Of a stretch of 64,000 nucleotides of DNA, positions 22,084 through 31,428 are shown piece by piece (positions within the stretch are counted from its first letter, which is position 1; each line of letters begins with the position of its first letter). Source of the stretch: Clostridium sp. 1001275B_160808_H3 (GTDB lineage Bacteria > Bacillota > Clostridia > Clostridiales > Clostridiaceae); assembly GCF_015550425.1 (NCBI RefSeq), contig NZ_JADNAT010000001.1, forward strand, positions 169,829 to 233,828, given 5' to 3'. Below the pieces are notes generated by a model. That model saw nothing but the letters and a program-made list of their open reading frames with translations. It was not told the origin of the DNA and searched no databases. Position numbers and translations under genes: made by a program.

Positions 22084-23370
22084 TCACTTAATATTATCTT
22101 TTACATTTTTATTTTTTATTAGTATACATGTAATTATCACTATAATAAATACTATAGAAAAAATCCAAAATACCTTTGGCAGCCTAAATAATTTACCAGA
22201 TTTGTTGTATTCAAGATTATATAAACATCCAAGTTTACTATCTAAAATATAAAAACTATCTTTATAAAATAATATTTTCTCTATCTTACTTTTATCTCCT
22301 AAGTCTACTAAATCTCTTGCTACTCCCTCTTTGCTTAGCGCATAAATAAATCCTTTTTTATTATTTCCAAAGATAATAGTGTTCTTTTCAAAGCATATTC
22401 CTTCTTTATCTATTGCTAGTCCTTGTAATGATGAAACATCGTTATCTTGATACATAGGAGCACTTGGATTTTTATCTGGATGATTCTTTATTAAAAATTC
22501 TTGTCTTACTGACTCTGTAAATCTTGGTGATGTTATAGGGTCACCGCCACTATAATCTGGCCATCCATACCAATTTTCCTCTTCAAGATTATAAATATAA
22601 TCCTTATCATCTTTTATATTTCTAGGAGGTAAATCTTCCATGCCTCCAACTATTGCTTTAATTTTCCCCTCACTATCTATATCCCATCCATTTATATTTC
22701 TTATTCCATGAGCATATAATTTTACTTCCTCAGTATTAATATCATAAGATAATATAGCAGCATTACCTATTTTTTTTGATTCTACCTTTTCTCCTACCTC
22801 GTTACTTACTGAATAAGGAGAAAAAGCCCCAGTTTTTCCATCTCCATAATTGTTTCCTGTTAAAATCCATGGATTAGTTGCAATATCGAATGCTTCCCCT
22901 TTTGAATTAACAACTCCAGCATTAGTATTACTTCCAACAGAAAAATAAAGTTTATCATTATTTAAAAGCAAATTTACCTTCTTATTTATGCCATCATTAG
23001 GTATTTCGGTTATAAGTTCCTTATAGGATTTTGTGTCTAAGTTATATTCTAATACCCTATTGTCTGTAGCTATGTATAACTTTTTATTATAATATAGGAT
23101 ATCTAAAATATTAAATTTACTTTCTCTTATTATTAGTTCATCATTTCCATCTTTATTAAGTACTCTGATTGTATCTTCAAATGCTAGATATAAATTACCT
23201 TCCTCATCAAAGGCAAAACTTTTAGCTCCTTCACACCCTTTAAGGCTTATTGACCAATCTATGTTTTTATTTAAAATATCTAAATCATATTTATTTGTAA
23301 CCTTAAAAATTCCAAAGGCGATAGTCACTACTATAATTGAAACAAGCAAAAATTTAATAAACCTCTTCAT
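22084..23370 (-). CDS. Membrane-anchored beta-propeller (glucose/sorbosone dehydrogenase-like)
   Basis: 428 residues. An N-terminal membrane anchor (residues about 5-25) and a C-terminal membrane helix (about 398-418, WIFSIVFIIVIITCILI) flank an outer domain with repeated beta-blade patterns (SFAFDEEGNLYLAF, GLAIDKEGICFEKN). The stretches NWYGWPDYSGGDP and HGIRNINGWDID resemble PQQ-dependent sugar dehydrogenase-like propellers. Whether it is an enzyme or a binding scaffold is not shown. ATG follows AAGGGGGAGG. Confidence 0.7.
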   Translation of the reverse strand: MKRFIKFLLVSIIVVTIAFGIFKVTNKYDLDILNKNIDWSISLKGCEGAKSFAFDEEGNLYLAFEDTIRVLNKDGNDELIIRESKFNILDILYYNKKLYIATDNRVLEYNLDTKSYKELITEIPNDGINKKVNLLLNNDKLYFSVGSNTNAGVVNSKGEAFDIATNPWILTGNNYGDGKTGAFSPYSVSNEVGEKVESKKIGNAAILSYDINTEEVKLYAHGIRNINGWDIDSEGKIKAIVGGMEDLPPRNIKDDKDYIYNLEEENWYGWPDYSGGDPITSPRFTESVRQEFLIKNHPDKNPSAPMYQDNDVSSLQGLAIDKEGICFEKNTIIFGNNKKGFIYALSKEGVARDLVDLGDKSKIEKILFYKDSFYILDSKLGCLYNLEYNKSGKLFRLPKVFWIFSIVFIIVIITCILIKNKNVKDNIK

Positions 23371-23543
23371 GTCCTCCCCCTTATTTTCTATTTATGTTTA
23401 ATTTATATTTTGAAATACATAAATTATTACCTTTATGATAATTTAATTTTCCCTTTATTTATTTATTTTCTTAATATTTAGTAAAGGCATATTTTCTTTT
23501 ATTTAGGAATAGATATAAGTGTACTAATTGGGGGTGATAAACT

Positions 23544-25043
23544 TTGGGAAAAGATAGTTTTGTAAGAAATTCTTTTCTTCTTACAGCATCTAATATAACC
23601 ACAGGAATTTTAGGATTTATTTTTTCAATTTACTTATCAAAACTTATAGGCCCTGTTGGGATAGGATTATATGGCTTAGTAATGCCTATATATAACCTTT
23701 TTATCTGTTTAATGACCGCTGGAATTATAGCAGCTATATCCCAAGTATCTGCAATATATAAATCTAAAGGCCAATATAATAACATAAGTAAGACTATAAG
23801 AACAGTTGCAAGCTTTAATGTAATATGGGCAATTGCCATAGGAATTATGGTATTCTTTTTAGCTCCCTACATAAGTAAATACGGTATACATGATTTGAGA
23901 ACTGTTAATGCTATCAGAGTAACTTGTCCAGCAATGGTATTTATAGCTTTATCTAATATATTAAAAGGTTATTTTTATGGAGTCTCTAAGATAGTAGTTC
24001 CTTCTTTTATTGATATTCTAGAAAAAGCTATGCGTATTATCACTATTGCTTTATTAATCTATATGTTTAAAGCTACAACAATTACATCTATGGTAACTTT
24101 AGCTTATGTTTCCTTAGCAATTGGAGAACTTCAAAGTTTACTTTTATTATTTGTATATTATAAAAACCTTGCAAAGAAAGTTCCTCCATCTGTTGATAAA
24201 CCTGAAAGAGCTTCACAATTGTTATTTAATGTTTTTATAATTGCATTCCCATTATGCCTTAATGGATTTCTTGGAAATTTATTTGGTACAGCATCTACCT
24301 TACTAGTTCCTAGAAGATTAGCAGCTGCTGGCTTTGATACTACCGTGGCATTAGGAATGATAGGAAAATTTACTGGAATGGCATTAACAATAGTTACTTT
24401 TCCAATGATAGTTATTTCTTCTATTAACTCTCTTATAGTTCCTGATCTATCAGAAACCTTAAGTAGGGGTGACTATTACAATGCTACTGTAAGAATAAAA
24501 AAAGTTATGAAGATAGCATTTTTACTTGGACTAGCTACAGCCATAATTTGTAATATAATTCCTGATTCACTCGGCCAAATGTTTTACGGTAGAGATGACT
24601 TAGGTCAGTATATAAAGATTGCATCATTAAGTGCGCCAATTTTCTTTACTGCAAATACTATGTTTGGAATACTAAATGGATTAAATAAACAAGGAGTAAT
24701 ACTTAGAAATTCGTTAATAGTATCAGTACTCGAACTTGTTTGCTTATTTATATTTATTGGACTTCCTGGTGTTAATATAATGGGTTATGGTATAACCATA
24801 TTTATAACATCTAGTGTAAGTTTATTTATAAACCTTAGAGAAGTTCAAAAGCATATATATTTAGACTTATCAACAAGTAATATAAGCATATTTCTACTGT
24901 TGTCAGTACTAATATTTATGATACTTAGATTATTTACAACTAACTTCTTAAATGATTTATTTATAACTAAAAACTTAATAGTAATTTCACTAACATTTCT
25001 TATATTTACTGTACTTAGCTTCTTTGGCATTGAAGAAGAATAA
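23544..25043 (+). CDS. spoVB: MOP-superfamily flippase, SpoVB-like
   Basis: 499 residues with about 14 membrane segments, starting at TTG 23544 behind GGGGGTG. It begins GKDSFVRNSFLLTASNITTG and has the SpoVB-like N-terminus, with a KLIGPVGIGLYGLVMPIYNL segment. Family members move lipid-linked precursors across the membrane; SpoVB is needed for spore cortex peptidoglycan in Bacillus. A second family member lies convergently downstream. The spoVB name is by resemblance and sporulation context, not proof. Confidence 0.82.
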   Translation: MGKDSFVRNSFLLTASNITTGILGFIFSIYLSKLIGPVGIGLYGLVMPIYNLFICLMTAGIIAAISQVSAIYKSKGQYNNISKTIRTVASFNVIWAIAIGIMVFFLAPYISKYGIHDLRTVNAIRVTCPAMVFIALSNILKGYFYGVSKIVVPSFIDILEKAMRIITIALLIYMFKATTITSMVTLAYVSLAIGELQSLLLLFVYYKNLAKKVPPSVDKPERASQLLFNVFIIAFPLCLNGFLGNLFGTASTLLVPRRLAAAGFDTTVALGMIGKFTGMALTIVTFPMIVISSINSLIVPDLSETLSRGDYYNATVRIKKVMKIAFLLGLATAIICNIIPDSLGQMFYGRDDLGQYIKIASLSAPIFFTANTMFGILNGLNKQGVILRNSLIVSVLELVCLFIFIGLPGVNIMGYGITIFITSSVSLFINLREVQKHIYLDLSTSNISIFLLLSVLIFMILRLFTTNFLNDLFITKNLIVISLTFLIFTVLSFFGIEEE

Positions 25044-25127
25044 TAATTATAAATTGTAGATATATAGGCTACGCTAACTTATATTTCTAATTTATAATAG
25101 CAGTGTAAAGTGAAAGAGTTATTGAAT

Positions 25128-25172
25128 AAAAAAACAAGGGATGTCGCGAAACGCGACTCCCCTTGTTTTTTT
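25128..25172. terminator. Bidirectional terminator between two flippase genes
   Basis: A long stem (ACAAGGG..GTCGCG / CGCGAC..CCCTTGT) with an AAA loop, flanked by A7 and T7, lies between convergent genes. It can terminate both. Confidence 0.9.
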
Positions 25173-25247
25173 ATTGTTAATTAATTTGAATTGAAAATTC
25201 TTCACCTATTTGTATCAAATCATTATCATTTATTCATTATCAATTCT

Positions 25248-26867
25248 TTATATAAGTTCTTTTCTAAGACTTCTAGGTAAGAATCTAAATACCCTTGGCG
25301 AAATTAAATCTAAATCCTTCTTTCTTATTCCTCCAAAGTAAACCATTGTATATAAATATACTATTCCACCTATACCTATTAAAACTAGTGTTGCTACAGC
25401 AATAATAACTCTTCCGCCTCCAAGCATATCTGCTACTTTAATAACCGGAAATTTTACTAGGAATATTACAATGGTCATCAATATAGAACATATTGTTGGT
25501 ACTATTGCTTGCCTTATTATAGGTATTTTAACCTTAAAAAATCTTTCTATTTTTCTATGATTTATTACAGCTGGAATAATAAATGATACAAATGTTGCTA
25601 CTACTGCTCCCATTATGTTTATGCTTGGGACTGGAATTAATATTAGATTTATAGCTATTTTTGCTATTAATCCTGCGCTTGCAGATACTATTATTAAGTA
25701 TAATTTATTTATTCCTTGAAGAATAACATTTTGTATGGTTGTTATTGACATAAATATAAGTAAAGATGATCCATACATAAGCAATGTATATCCTGTAGAT
25801 GTATTATTAAATAGGAATTTATATATTTCCTTACTTAATATAGCTAATCCAAATGTAGCTGGCATAATTATTATATATGTTATCCTAAATGCATAGCTTG
25901 TTTGTTGCTTTAAGTCTTTTTTATTCTTATGTACAAAAGCCTGTATTACCTTAGGAAATATTGAAGTTCCAAGTGCAGTTACTATAGCTAAAGGAACATA
26001 CACAAGAGTTTTATAGTATGATAAAACTGCTCTTAAATCATTAATTTGTTCTTGATTAAATCCTGCCGAACTTAAGCCTCTTCCTAGAGTCATAGTATCT
26101 ATAACACCTGCAAAATTTTGAACACCTGCAACTAATGTTATAGGAAGAGCATACATAAATAACTTTTTAACTATCCTTTTATCTGATACTCTTCTTCTAC
26201 TTGAATCATGGTTTTTTTCAGCTTCTTCTTTATAATTTCTTTTTTCATATATATATATTATATATATTATTGCAATTATAGCACCTAAGGAAGTTCCAAC
26301 AGTTCCCCCTGCGCTTCCCCATTCATTACTACTTGTTATAGCAATTAGCATACCTGCAAAAACTAAACTAAGTATAACATTTATTAACTGCTCTATAATT
26401 TGAGATATAGCTAGAGCCTCCATCTCTTCAACTGCTTGCATATATCCTCTATAAGCTGCTAAAATAGCAGCAAAAATTATTGCAGGTGCCAAAAATACAA
26501 AAGTTAAAGCTGACTGTTCTGCATGAATTATTTTTGAAAGAGGAAATGCTAAAGCCATAAAAATCCCAGCAATTGCTATACTTATAATAGCTAAATACTT
26601 TATAGATAGTTTCATAGCTCGTAGTGCATCTTTATGGTTTCCCATTGCTCTAAGCTCTGTAACAACCTTTGTAACTGCAGGTTGTGCACCTAAGCTAGTT
26701 ACTGCAATTAAAAAAACGAATATATCATATCCAGCAGTATATATTCCGTAACCCGTTTCACCTAGAACAGCAGTTAATAAAGGAACATATATTGCTGATA
26801 ATAATTTACCAGCAATACCTGCAATTGATAATATTAAAAAGCCACGTCCGGCTGATTTTTGTTCCAT
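25248..26867 (-). CDS. MOP-superfamily flippase, YtgP/MurJ-like
   Basis: 539 residues from ATG 26867 (MEQKSAGRG), spaced six bases from AGGTGA; the in-frame TTG at 26873 abuts the ribosome binding site and is unlikely. About 14 membrane segments, with LGETGYGIYTAGYDIFVFLI and SLGAQPAVTKVVTELRA typical of the Bacillus YtgP group. It likely flips lipid II or another undecaprenyl-linked unit. It is followed by a bidirectional terminator and preceded seven bases upstream by an rluA-family gene, so the two may be co-transcribed. Confidence 0.85.
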   Translation of the reverse strand: MEQKSAGRGFLILSIAGIAGKLLSAIYVPLLTAVLGETGYGIYTAGYDIFVFLIAVTSLGAQPAVTKVVTELRAMGNHKDALRAMKLSIKYLAIISIAIAGIFMALAFPLSKIIHAEQSALTFVFLAPAIIFAAILAAYRGYMQAVEEMEALAISQIIEQLINVILSLVFAGMLIAITSSNEWGSAGGTVGTSLGAIIAIIYIIYIYEKRNYKEEAEKNHDSSRRRVSDKRIVKKLFMYALPITLVAGVQNFAGVIDTMTLGRGLSSAGFNQEQINDLRAVLSYYKTLVYVPLAIVTALGTSIFPKVIQAFVHKNKKDLKQQTSYAFRITYIIIMPATFGLAILSKEIYKFLFNNTSTGYTLLMYGSSLLIFMSITTIQNVILQGINKLYLIIVSASAGLIAKIAINLILIPVPSINIMGAVVATFVSFIIPAVINHRKIERFFKVKIPIIRQAIVPTICSILMTIVIFLVKFPVIKVADMLGGGRVIIAVATLVLIGIGGIVYLYTMVYFGGIRKKDLDLISPRVFRFLPRSLRKELI

Positions 26868-26880
26868 ACCCAATCACCTT

Positions 26881-27852
26881 TTATTTTATTGTGAATTTAA
26901 ACACATCATTTTTAATCTTCTTAAATACTGGTGGTAAGCTTTCTATTATAGTTTTATTGTTTAAATAGCTTAATTTATCTGGTGCATCTCTAAAAATTAA
27001 TTTATATGCATATAAGAACTGACAATCAAGTCCAAACTTATTTGCAAAAAATGAATTTAATTTTCTATCTCCGTATTTGTTATCACCAATTATAGGAGTT
27101 CCTAAATGTGATAGGTGTGCTCTAATTTGGTGACTTCTTCCTGTTATTAAATCTATTTCTAAAAATGAATACGCTCCATTTGTTTTCAAAGTTTTAACTT
27201 CCATTGCTATTTCTTTTGAATCATTTATTTTTTCATCATATATTCTTGATATATTAGCTTCTTCATTTTTATGGATATATCCTTTATATAATCCATCTTT
27301 AATTTTTCCTTTTACTAATGTATTATAATACTTTTCAACTTTACCTTCTCTAATCATTTCATTCATTGTTCTTAATGATTCAAAGTTTTTCCCGAATATA
27401 ACTATTCCTGAAGTATTTCTATCTAATCTATTACATGGTGCAGGAGTAAATGTTAATTCATTTTCAGGTAAGTAATCACCTTTTTCATTTAAATATGATA
27501 ATACGTAATCAGTTAAACTTGCCTCTTTTCCCTTTTCATCAGGGTGCACTAAAATATTAGGCCATTTTTCAACTATTAGTATATTAGAATCTTCATAAGT
27601 GATCTTCATTCCTCTAGCATTAACTTTAATAAACTTTTCTTCTGGCTTTTCTTTATTACTTTGTATATATTTTATTTCTACTACATCATCTATTTGTAAA
27701 GAGTAATTTTCCTTTTGTTTCTTTCCATTAACTCTTACATCACCTTTTCTTAAAGCCTTAAATATTTTGCTTAAAGGAACATCTTTTAATAATTTTCTTA
27801 AAAATTTGTCTAATCTTTGACCTGCTTCATTTGTGCCTATTTCTATTCTCAA
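26881..27852 (-). CDS. RluA-family 23S rRNA pseudouridine synthase
   Basis: 323 residues from TTG 27852 (MRIEIGTNEAGQRLDKFL); the GTG at 27861 overlaps the AGGAG site and is not preferred. An N-terminal S4 RNA-binding domain covers residues about 1-75. The catalytic motif NRLDRNTSGIVIFGK is near residue 140, with the Asp nucleophile, and ITGRSHQIRAHLSHLGTPI follows. It isomerises uridines in 23S rRNA (RluC/RluD group). The exact target site cannot be told. Confidence 0.9.
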   Translation of the reverse strand: MRIEIGTNEAGQRLDKFLRKLLKDVPLSKIFKALRKGDVRVNGKKQKENYSLQIDDVVEIKYIQSNKEKPEEKFIKVNARGMKITYEDSNILIVEKWPNILVHPDEKGKEASLTDYVLSYLNEKGDYLPENELTFTPAPCNRLDRNTSGIVIFGKNFESLRTMNEMIREGKVEKYYNTLVKGKIKDGLYKGYIHKNEEANISRIYDEKINDSKEIAMEVKTLKTNGAYSFLEIDLITGRSHQIRAHLSHLGTPIIGDNKYGDRKLNSFFANKFGLDCQFLYAYKLIFRDAPDKLSYLNNKTIIESLPPVFKKIKNDVFKFTIK

Positions 27853-27918
27853 ACTAATCACTCCTAGTTTTTTAGTATTCTAACTATATTTTCCCCATTG
27901 TTATAGATTAATATTAAA

Positions 27919-29109
27919 TTAGCTTCTTGTCAAATACTCTAACACCATTTGACACTGCATTGCTACGCCTAATGGCAGACAATCTTCATCTATATCAAAC
28001 AAACTACTATGAGCAGGATAAATTATATTTTTACTTTTATTTCCTGAACCTAAAAAGTAAAAAACAGCAGGTCTTTCATTTGCAAAATATGCAAAGCTTT
28101 CAACACCCATCTTGGCATTTTTTTGAAGTAATATATTTTCTTTTCCTATAACTTTTTCAGCACCTATCTTAAATAAATCAACCATAAAATCATCATTATA
28201 TAAATTAGGATAAGATTCTTCTATATCTATCTCTGCTGTTGCTCTTGAAGATTTGCATATTCCATCAACAATTTCAATTAATCGTTCTTTAGCAAATAAT
28301 CTGTCTTCCTTACTCATAGTTCTGATAATACCACTTATCTTTACTTCATCTGGTATTATATTTTGAGCTGTTCCACCATGAATACTTCCTACCGTTATAA
28401 CTGCTGGATTTGATGTATTTATTTCTCTGCTTACTATAGTTTGCAAGGCTAATACAACATGACTTGCTATAACAACTGGATCTACAGTTGTATGTGGATA
28501 AGCTCCATGTCCGCCAGAACCTTTTATCGTAATAGTAAATGGGTTAGATGCTGCATTAACTACGCCAGGCTTTAACATTATAGTTCCGCATTCTAAAGTT
28601 TCTTCAACATGAAGACCACATATACAATCAACTCTTGGATTCTCTAAAACTCCCTCTTCTATCATAAATCTAGCTCCACCTATAGTTTCCTCGGCTGGCT
28701 CAAATAATAGTTTTACATTTCCAGTAAATAAATGTTTGTTTTGATTTAACAATTTAGCTGATCCAAGCAATATAGTTGTATGAGCATCATGTCCACATGC
28801 ATGCATTCTTCCCTTAATCTTTGATGCATAATCGCAAATTTTTTTATCTATAATTGGAAGCCCATCTATATCTCCTCTTAAGGCTATAGTCTTTTCACTA
28901 CCTTCGGTATTTTTTTTAGTTCCTCTTATTATTCCACATACTCCTGTTTTAGAAACTTCTTTAAATTCTATTCCTTCATTTTTTAAAAAACTTTTTATAA
29001 ACTTTGAAGTTTCATATTCTTCCATCCCTATTTCAGGGTGTTCATGTAATGTTCTTCTTATATTTATTAATTCATCCTTTATGCTTATTGCTTCCTCTTT
29101 AAAATTCAT
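27919..29109 (-). CDS. M20 family metallo-amidohydrolase
   Basis: 396 residues from ATG 29109 (MNFKEEAIS), which has GGGGGC upstream; the longer frame to 29178 would overlap the preceding gene. Metal-site motifs of the M20D group are LRGDIDGLP, MHACGHDAHT near residue 105, EPAEETIGGA and a C-terminal PAHSS. The family removes acyl or carbamoyl groups from amino acids or cleaves small peptides. The substrate is not predictable. Confidence 0.88.
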   Translation of the reverse strand: MNFKEEAISIKDELINIRRTLHEHPEIGMEEYETSKFIKSFLKNEGIEFKEVSKTGVCGIIRGTKKNTEGSEKTIALRGDIDGLPIIDKKICDYASKIKGRMHACGHDAHTTILLGSAKLLNQNKHLFTGNVKLLFEPAEETIGGARFMIEEGVLENPRVDCICGLHVEETLECGTIMLKPGVVNAASNPFTITIKGSGGHGAYPHTTVDPVVIASHVVLALQTIVSREINTSNPAVITVGSIHGGTAQNIIPDEVKISGIIRTMSKEDRLFAKERLIEIVDGICKSSRATAEIDIEESYPNLYNDDFMVDLFKIGAEKVIGKENILLQKNAKMGVESFAYFANERPAVFYFLGSGNKSKNIIYPAHSSLFDIDEDCLPLGVAMQCQMVLEYLTRS

Positions 29110-29146
29110 ATTCTTGCCCCCTATTTCAATGTGAAATTTAACTTTA

Positions 29147-31171
29147 TTAACTCCAAAAAACTTGAATATTATCCCCACTTTTCAACTTTTCTGTATATCC
29201 CACTTTATTTCCGTTAAGTAACAAAGTAATTATTCCCTTTGCTTCTTTTAGATTAAACTCTACATAATTAAAGATATCAACAAAGATATAATCTTTTTGT
29301 CCACTAAGCGTTATTAACTCATCATTAAATGTTACTTGAATGTCGTTATTGATATCTAAGTTTTCTTTTAAATCCTTTACTTTAATTTTATCTTCATATT
29401 CAATTGTATTTGTTTCATCTTTTTGCTTGTCTAAAAAATTTGAATTACTATAATATATCAGGTTATCGCCTTCACTAACTATATAATCTGCTAATAATTC
29501 TACTCCGCTTTTTTCTAATGAAACATCTTCTTTTATTATATATTCCTTTATATCTTTAATTGATTTAGGAAATATTATATTAATATCATCATTTTCTTGT
29601 ATATAATAATCTATGCTTCTAATTTCATTATTAACAATAATGATTGGTTCTAAATTAATTAACTTATTATTTATATATATACCTATACTATTAAACTCTT
29701 TTATTTGTTCAATTATTTTAGGTCTTGCATCTTTTCCTGGAACTGCATATGATATTTCTATTATATCTCCATCATTAACATGCTTATCTATGCTTTCTAG
29801 TTTATCATTAAGTTTAATTATAGGGTTTTTTCCTTTTTCTCCAAAAGCTATTCGCTTTATACCATTCAATTTATATCTTAAATTCTTGCCATTTTTCCCA
29901 ATAAGCATACTTGGATTTATACCTGCTTGTATAATAACATCCATAATAGTATGATTATGAGAATTAAACATACTTACAGGAGTTCCATTTAATATAACAT
30001 CTATAAAATCCTTTTCTCCATTCTTTAATGCCACAAGAGCAATTCCAAGTACTGTTACTCCAGCTGATCCTAAGTTATTATCACTTATACATTCAACTAC
30101 AGCTTTTCTATCTTTTATCGCTATTCTTTGAACTGGAATATTTAATTTTTCACTAAGTTCTTCTATCATCCAAGGGGTATGAGCTCCACCCCCCACTAAA
30201 AACAATGCACTTGGCGATTTATTTCCATTAAGTTCAATTATCTTTGAAGCAATTCCCTCAGAAATTTTTCTTACTACTGGTCTAATTGACTTTTTTATAC
30301 TTTCAGACTTAATTGTATTTTCAAATCCAATTATATCTGTATATGTTATCTCTTCTTTTAACTCTAAATTTCTTTTTATGTATTCAGCTGTATTAAAATC
30401 AACCAAGCACTCCTGCACTATGGCTTCTGTTACCTCATCACCAGCCTGTGGAACCATTCCATATGAAGATATGCTTTCCTTGGAGCTTATAGCTATATCA
30501 GACGTTCCTGCTCCAATATCTACTAGAGCTATATTTAAAAGTCTTAAGTTTTTAGGTACCACAGCTTCTATAGCAGCAATAGGTTCTAAAGTTAAGTTAC
30601 TTACTCTTAGCCCAACCTTTTTCATAACCGTATATAATGAGTCAACTACAGAACGTGGTAAAAATGTAGCTATTACTTCTACTGATGCTCCTTCACCTTT
30701 ATGCCCTACTAAATTAGATATAACAAATCCATTTAAATAATAGTTTTTTACTGAATAACCTACACAATATAATTTTCCATCTGTAGTTTTATTTATTTCA
30801 CTTTCAGCTTCCTTTAGAGCAATCATCTCCAAGTTTCTTATCTCTTCCTTTGTTATCTCTTCTTCGGAATTAAGCTCCATTTTCCCTTCTGAATTTATAG
30901 TCTTTAAAAATCTACCAGCTGCAGCAATAGATACATTATCTAACTTTATTCCAAGCTCTGACTCTATATCATCTACTATCTTCTTTACTGATCTTGCTAC
31001 TAATTCTATATCATGAATTTGACCATCTATCATAGCTCTTTCTTCATGTTCTAGATATTTTTCACATATTATTTTTACCTTATCATTTTCTACTATTCCT
31101 ATACTTCCAATAATAGATCTTGTTCCTAAATCTAGTGCAAATTTAATATTCTTTAAATTTACATCATTCAT
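29147..31171 (-). CDS. FtsA-like actin-fold ATPase with C-terminal extension
   Basis: 674 residues, against about 400-440 for ordinary FtsA. The N-terminal half has the FtsA/PilM ATPase signatures: FALDLGTRSIIG (phosphate 1), ALVDIGAGTSDIAIS (phosphate 2) and LFLVGGGAHTPW (adenosine). From about residue 385 on there are beta-grasp-like segments with the repeated pattern (N)GDIIEISYAVPG and, at the end, LLNGNKVGYTEKLKSGDNIQ. A cell-division or pilus-type role is inferred. ATG follows GGGGTG. A 58-residue membrane protein gene lies 17 bases upstream. Confidence 0.8.
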   Translation of the reverse strand: MNDVNLKNIKFALDLGTRSIIGSIGIVENDKVKIICEKYLEHEERAMIDGQIHDIELVARSVKKIVDDIESELGIKLDNVSIAAAGRFLKTINSEGKMELNSEEEITKEEIRNLEMIALKEAESEINKTTDGKLYCVGYSVKNYYLNGFVISNLVGHKGEGASVEVIATFLPRSVVDSLYTVMKKVGLRVSNLTLEPIAAIEAVVPKNLRLLNIALVDIGAGTSDIAISSKESISSYGMVPQAGDEVTEAIVQECLVDFNTAEYIKRNLELKEEITYTDIIGFENTIKSESIKKSIRPVVRKISEGIASKIIELNGNKSPSALFLVGGGAHTPWMIEELSEKLNIPVQRIAIKDRKAVVECISDNNLGSAGVTVLGIALVALKNGEKDFIDVILNGTPVSMFNSHNHTIMDVIIQAGINPSMLIGKNGKNLRYKLNGIKRIAFGEKGKNPIIKLNDKLESIDKHVNDGDIIEISYAVPGKDARPKIIEQIKEFNSIGIYINNKLINLEPIIIVNNEIRSIDYYIQENDDINIIFPKSIKDIKEYIIKEDVSLEKSGVELLADYIVSEGDNLIYYSNSNFLDKQKDETNTIEYEDKIKVKDLKENLDINNDIQVTFNDELITLSGQKDYIFVDIFNYVEFNLKEAKGIITLLLNGNKVGYTEKLKSGDNIQVFWS

Positions 31172-31188
31172 TTGCTAACACCCCATAT

Positions 31189-31365
31189 TTAATATATTAA
31201 CTCATTTTCTTCATTATCTTTATCTTTATCTTTGTCTTTTATCTCTTCATTCTTTCTAATCTTCTCAAACTTTATTAAGGCATAATAAACTCCACTTTCT
31301 ACTGCAAATGTTATAATAAAATATAGTACAGCAAATATTAATATTCCTACTAAAATATAAACCAA
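31189..31365 (-). CDS. Small membrane protein, 58 residues
   Basis: The start is TTG 31365 with GGGGGA seven bases upstream. The product begins MVYILVGILIFAVLYFIITF, a single membrane helix, followed by a cytoplasmic tail that is almost entirely Lys, Asp, Glu and Asn, including a KDKDKDKD tract. It sits 17 bases before the FtsA-like gene on the same strand, so co-expression is likely. It could be a membrane tether for the FtsA-like protein, but this is inference. No known family recognised. Confidence 0.65.
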   Translation of the reverse strand: MVYILVGILIFAVLYFIITFAVESGVYYALIKFEKIRKNEEIKDKDKDKDNEENELIY

Positions 31366-31428
31366 TTACAAATCCCCCTTATATTACCATAATAAGATTA
31401 TACATCCTAAAAAAGTAATAGTGAACAA

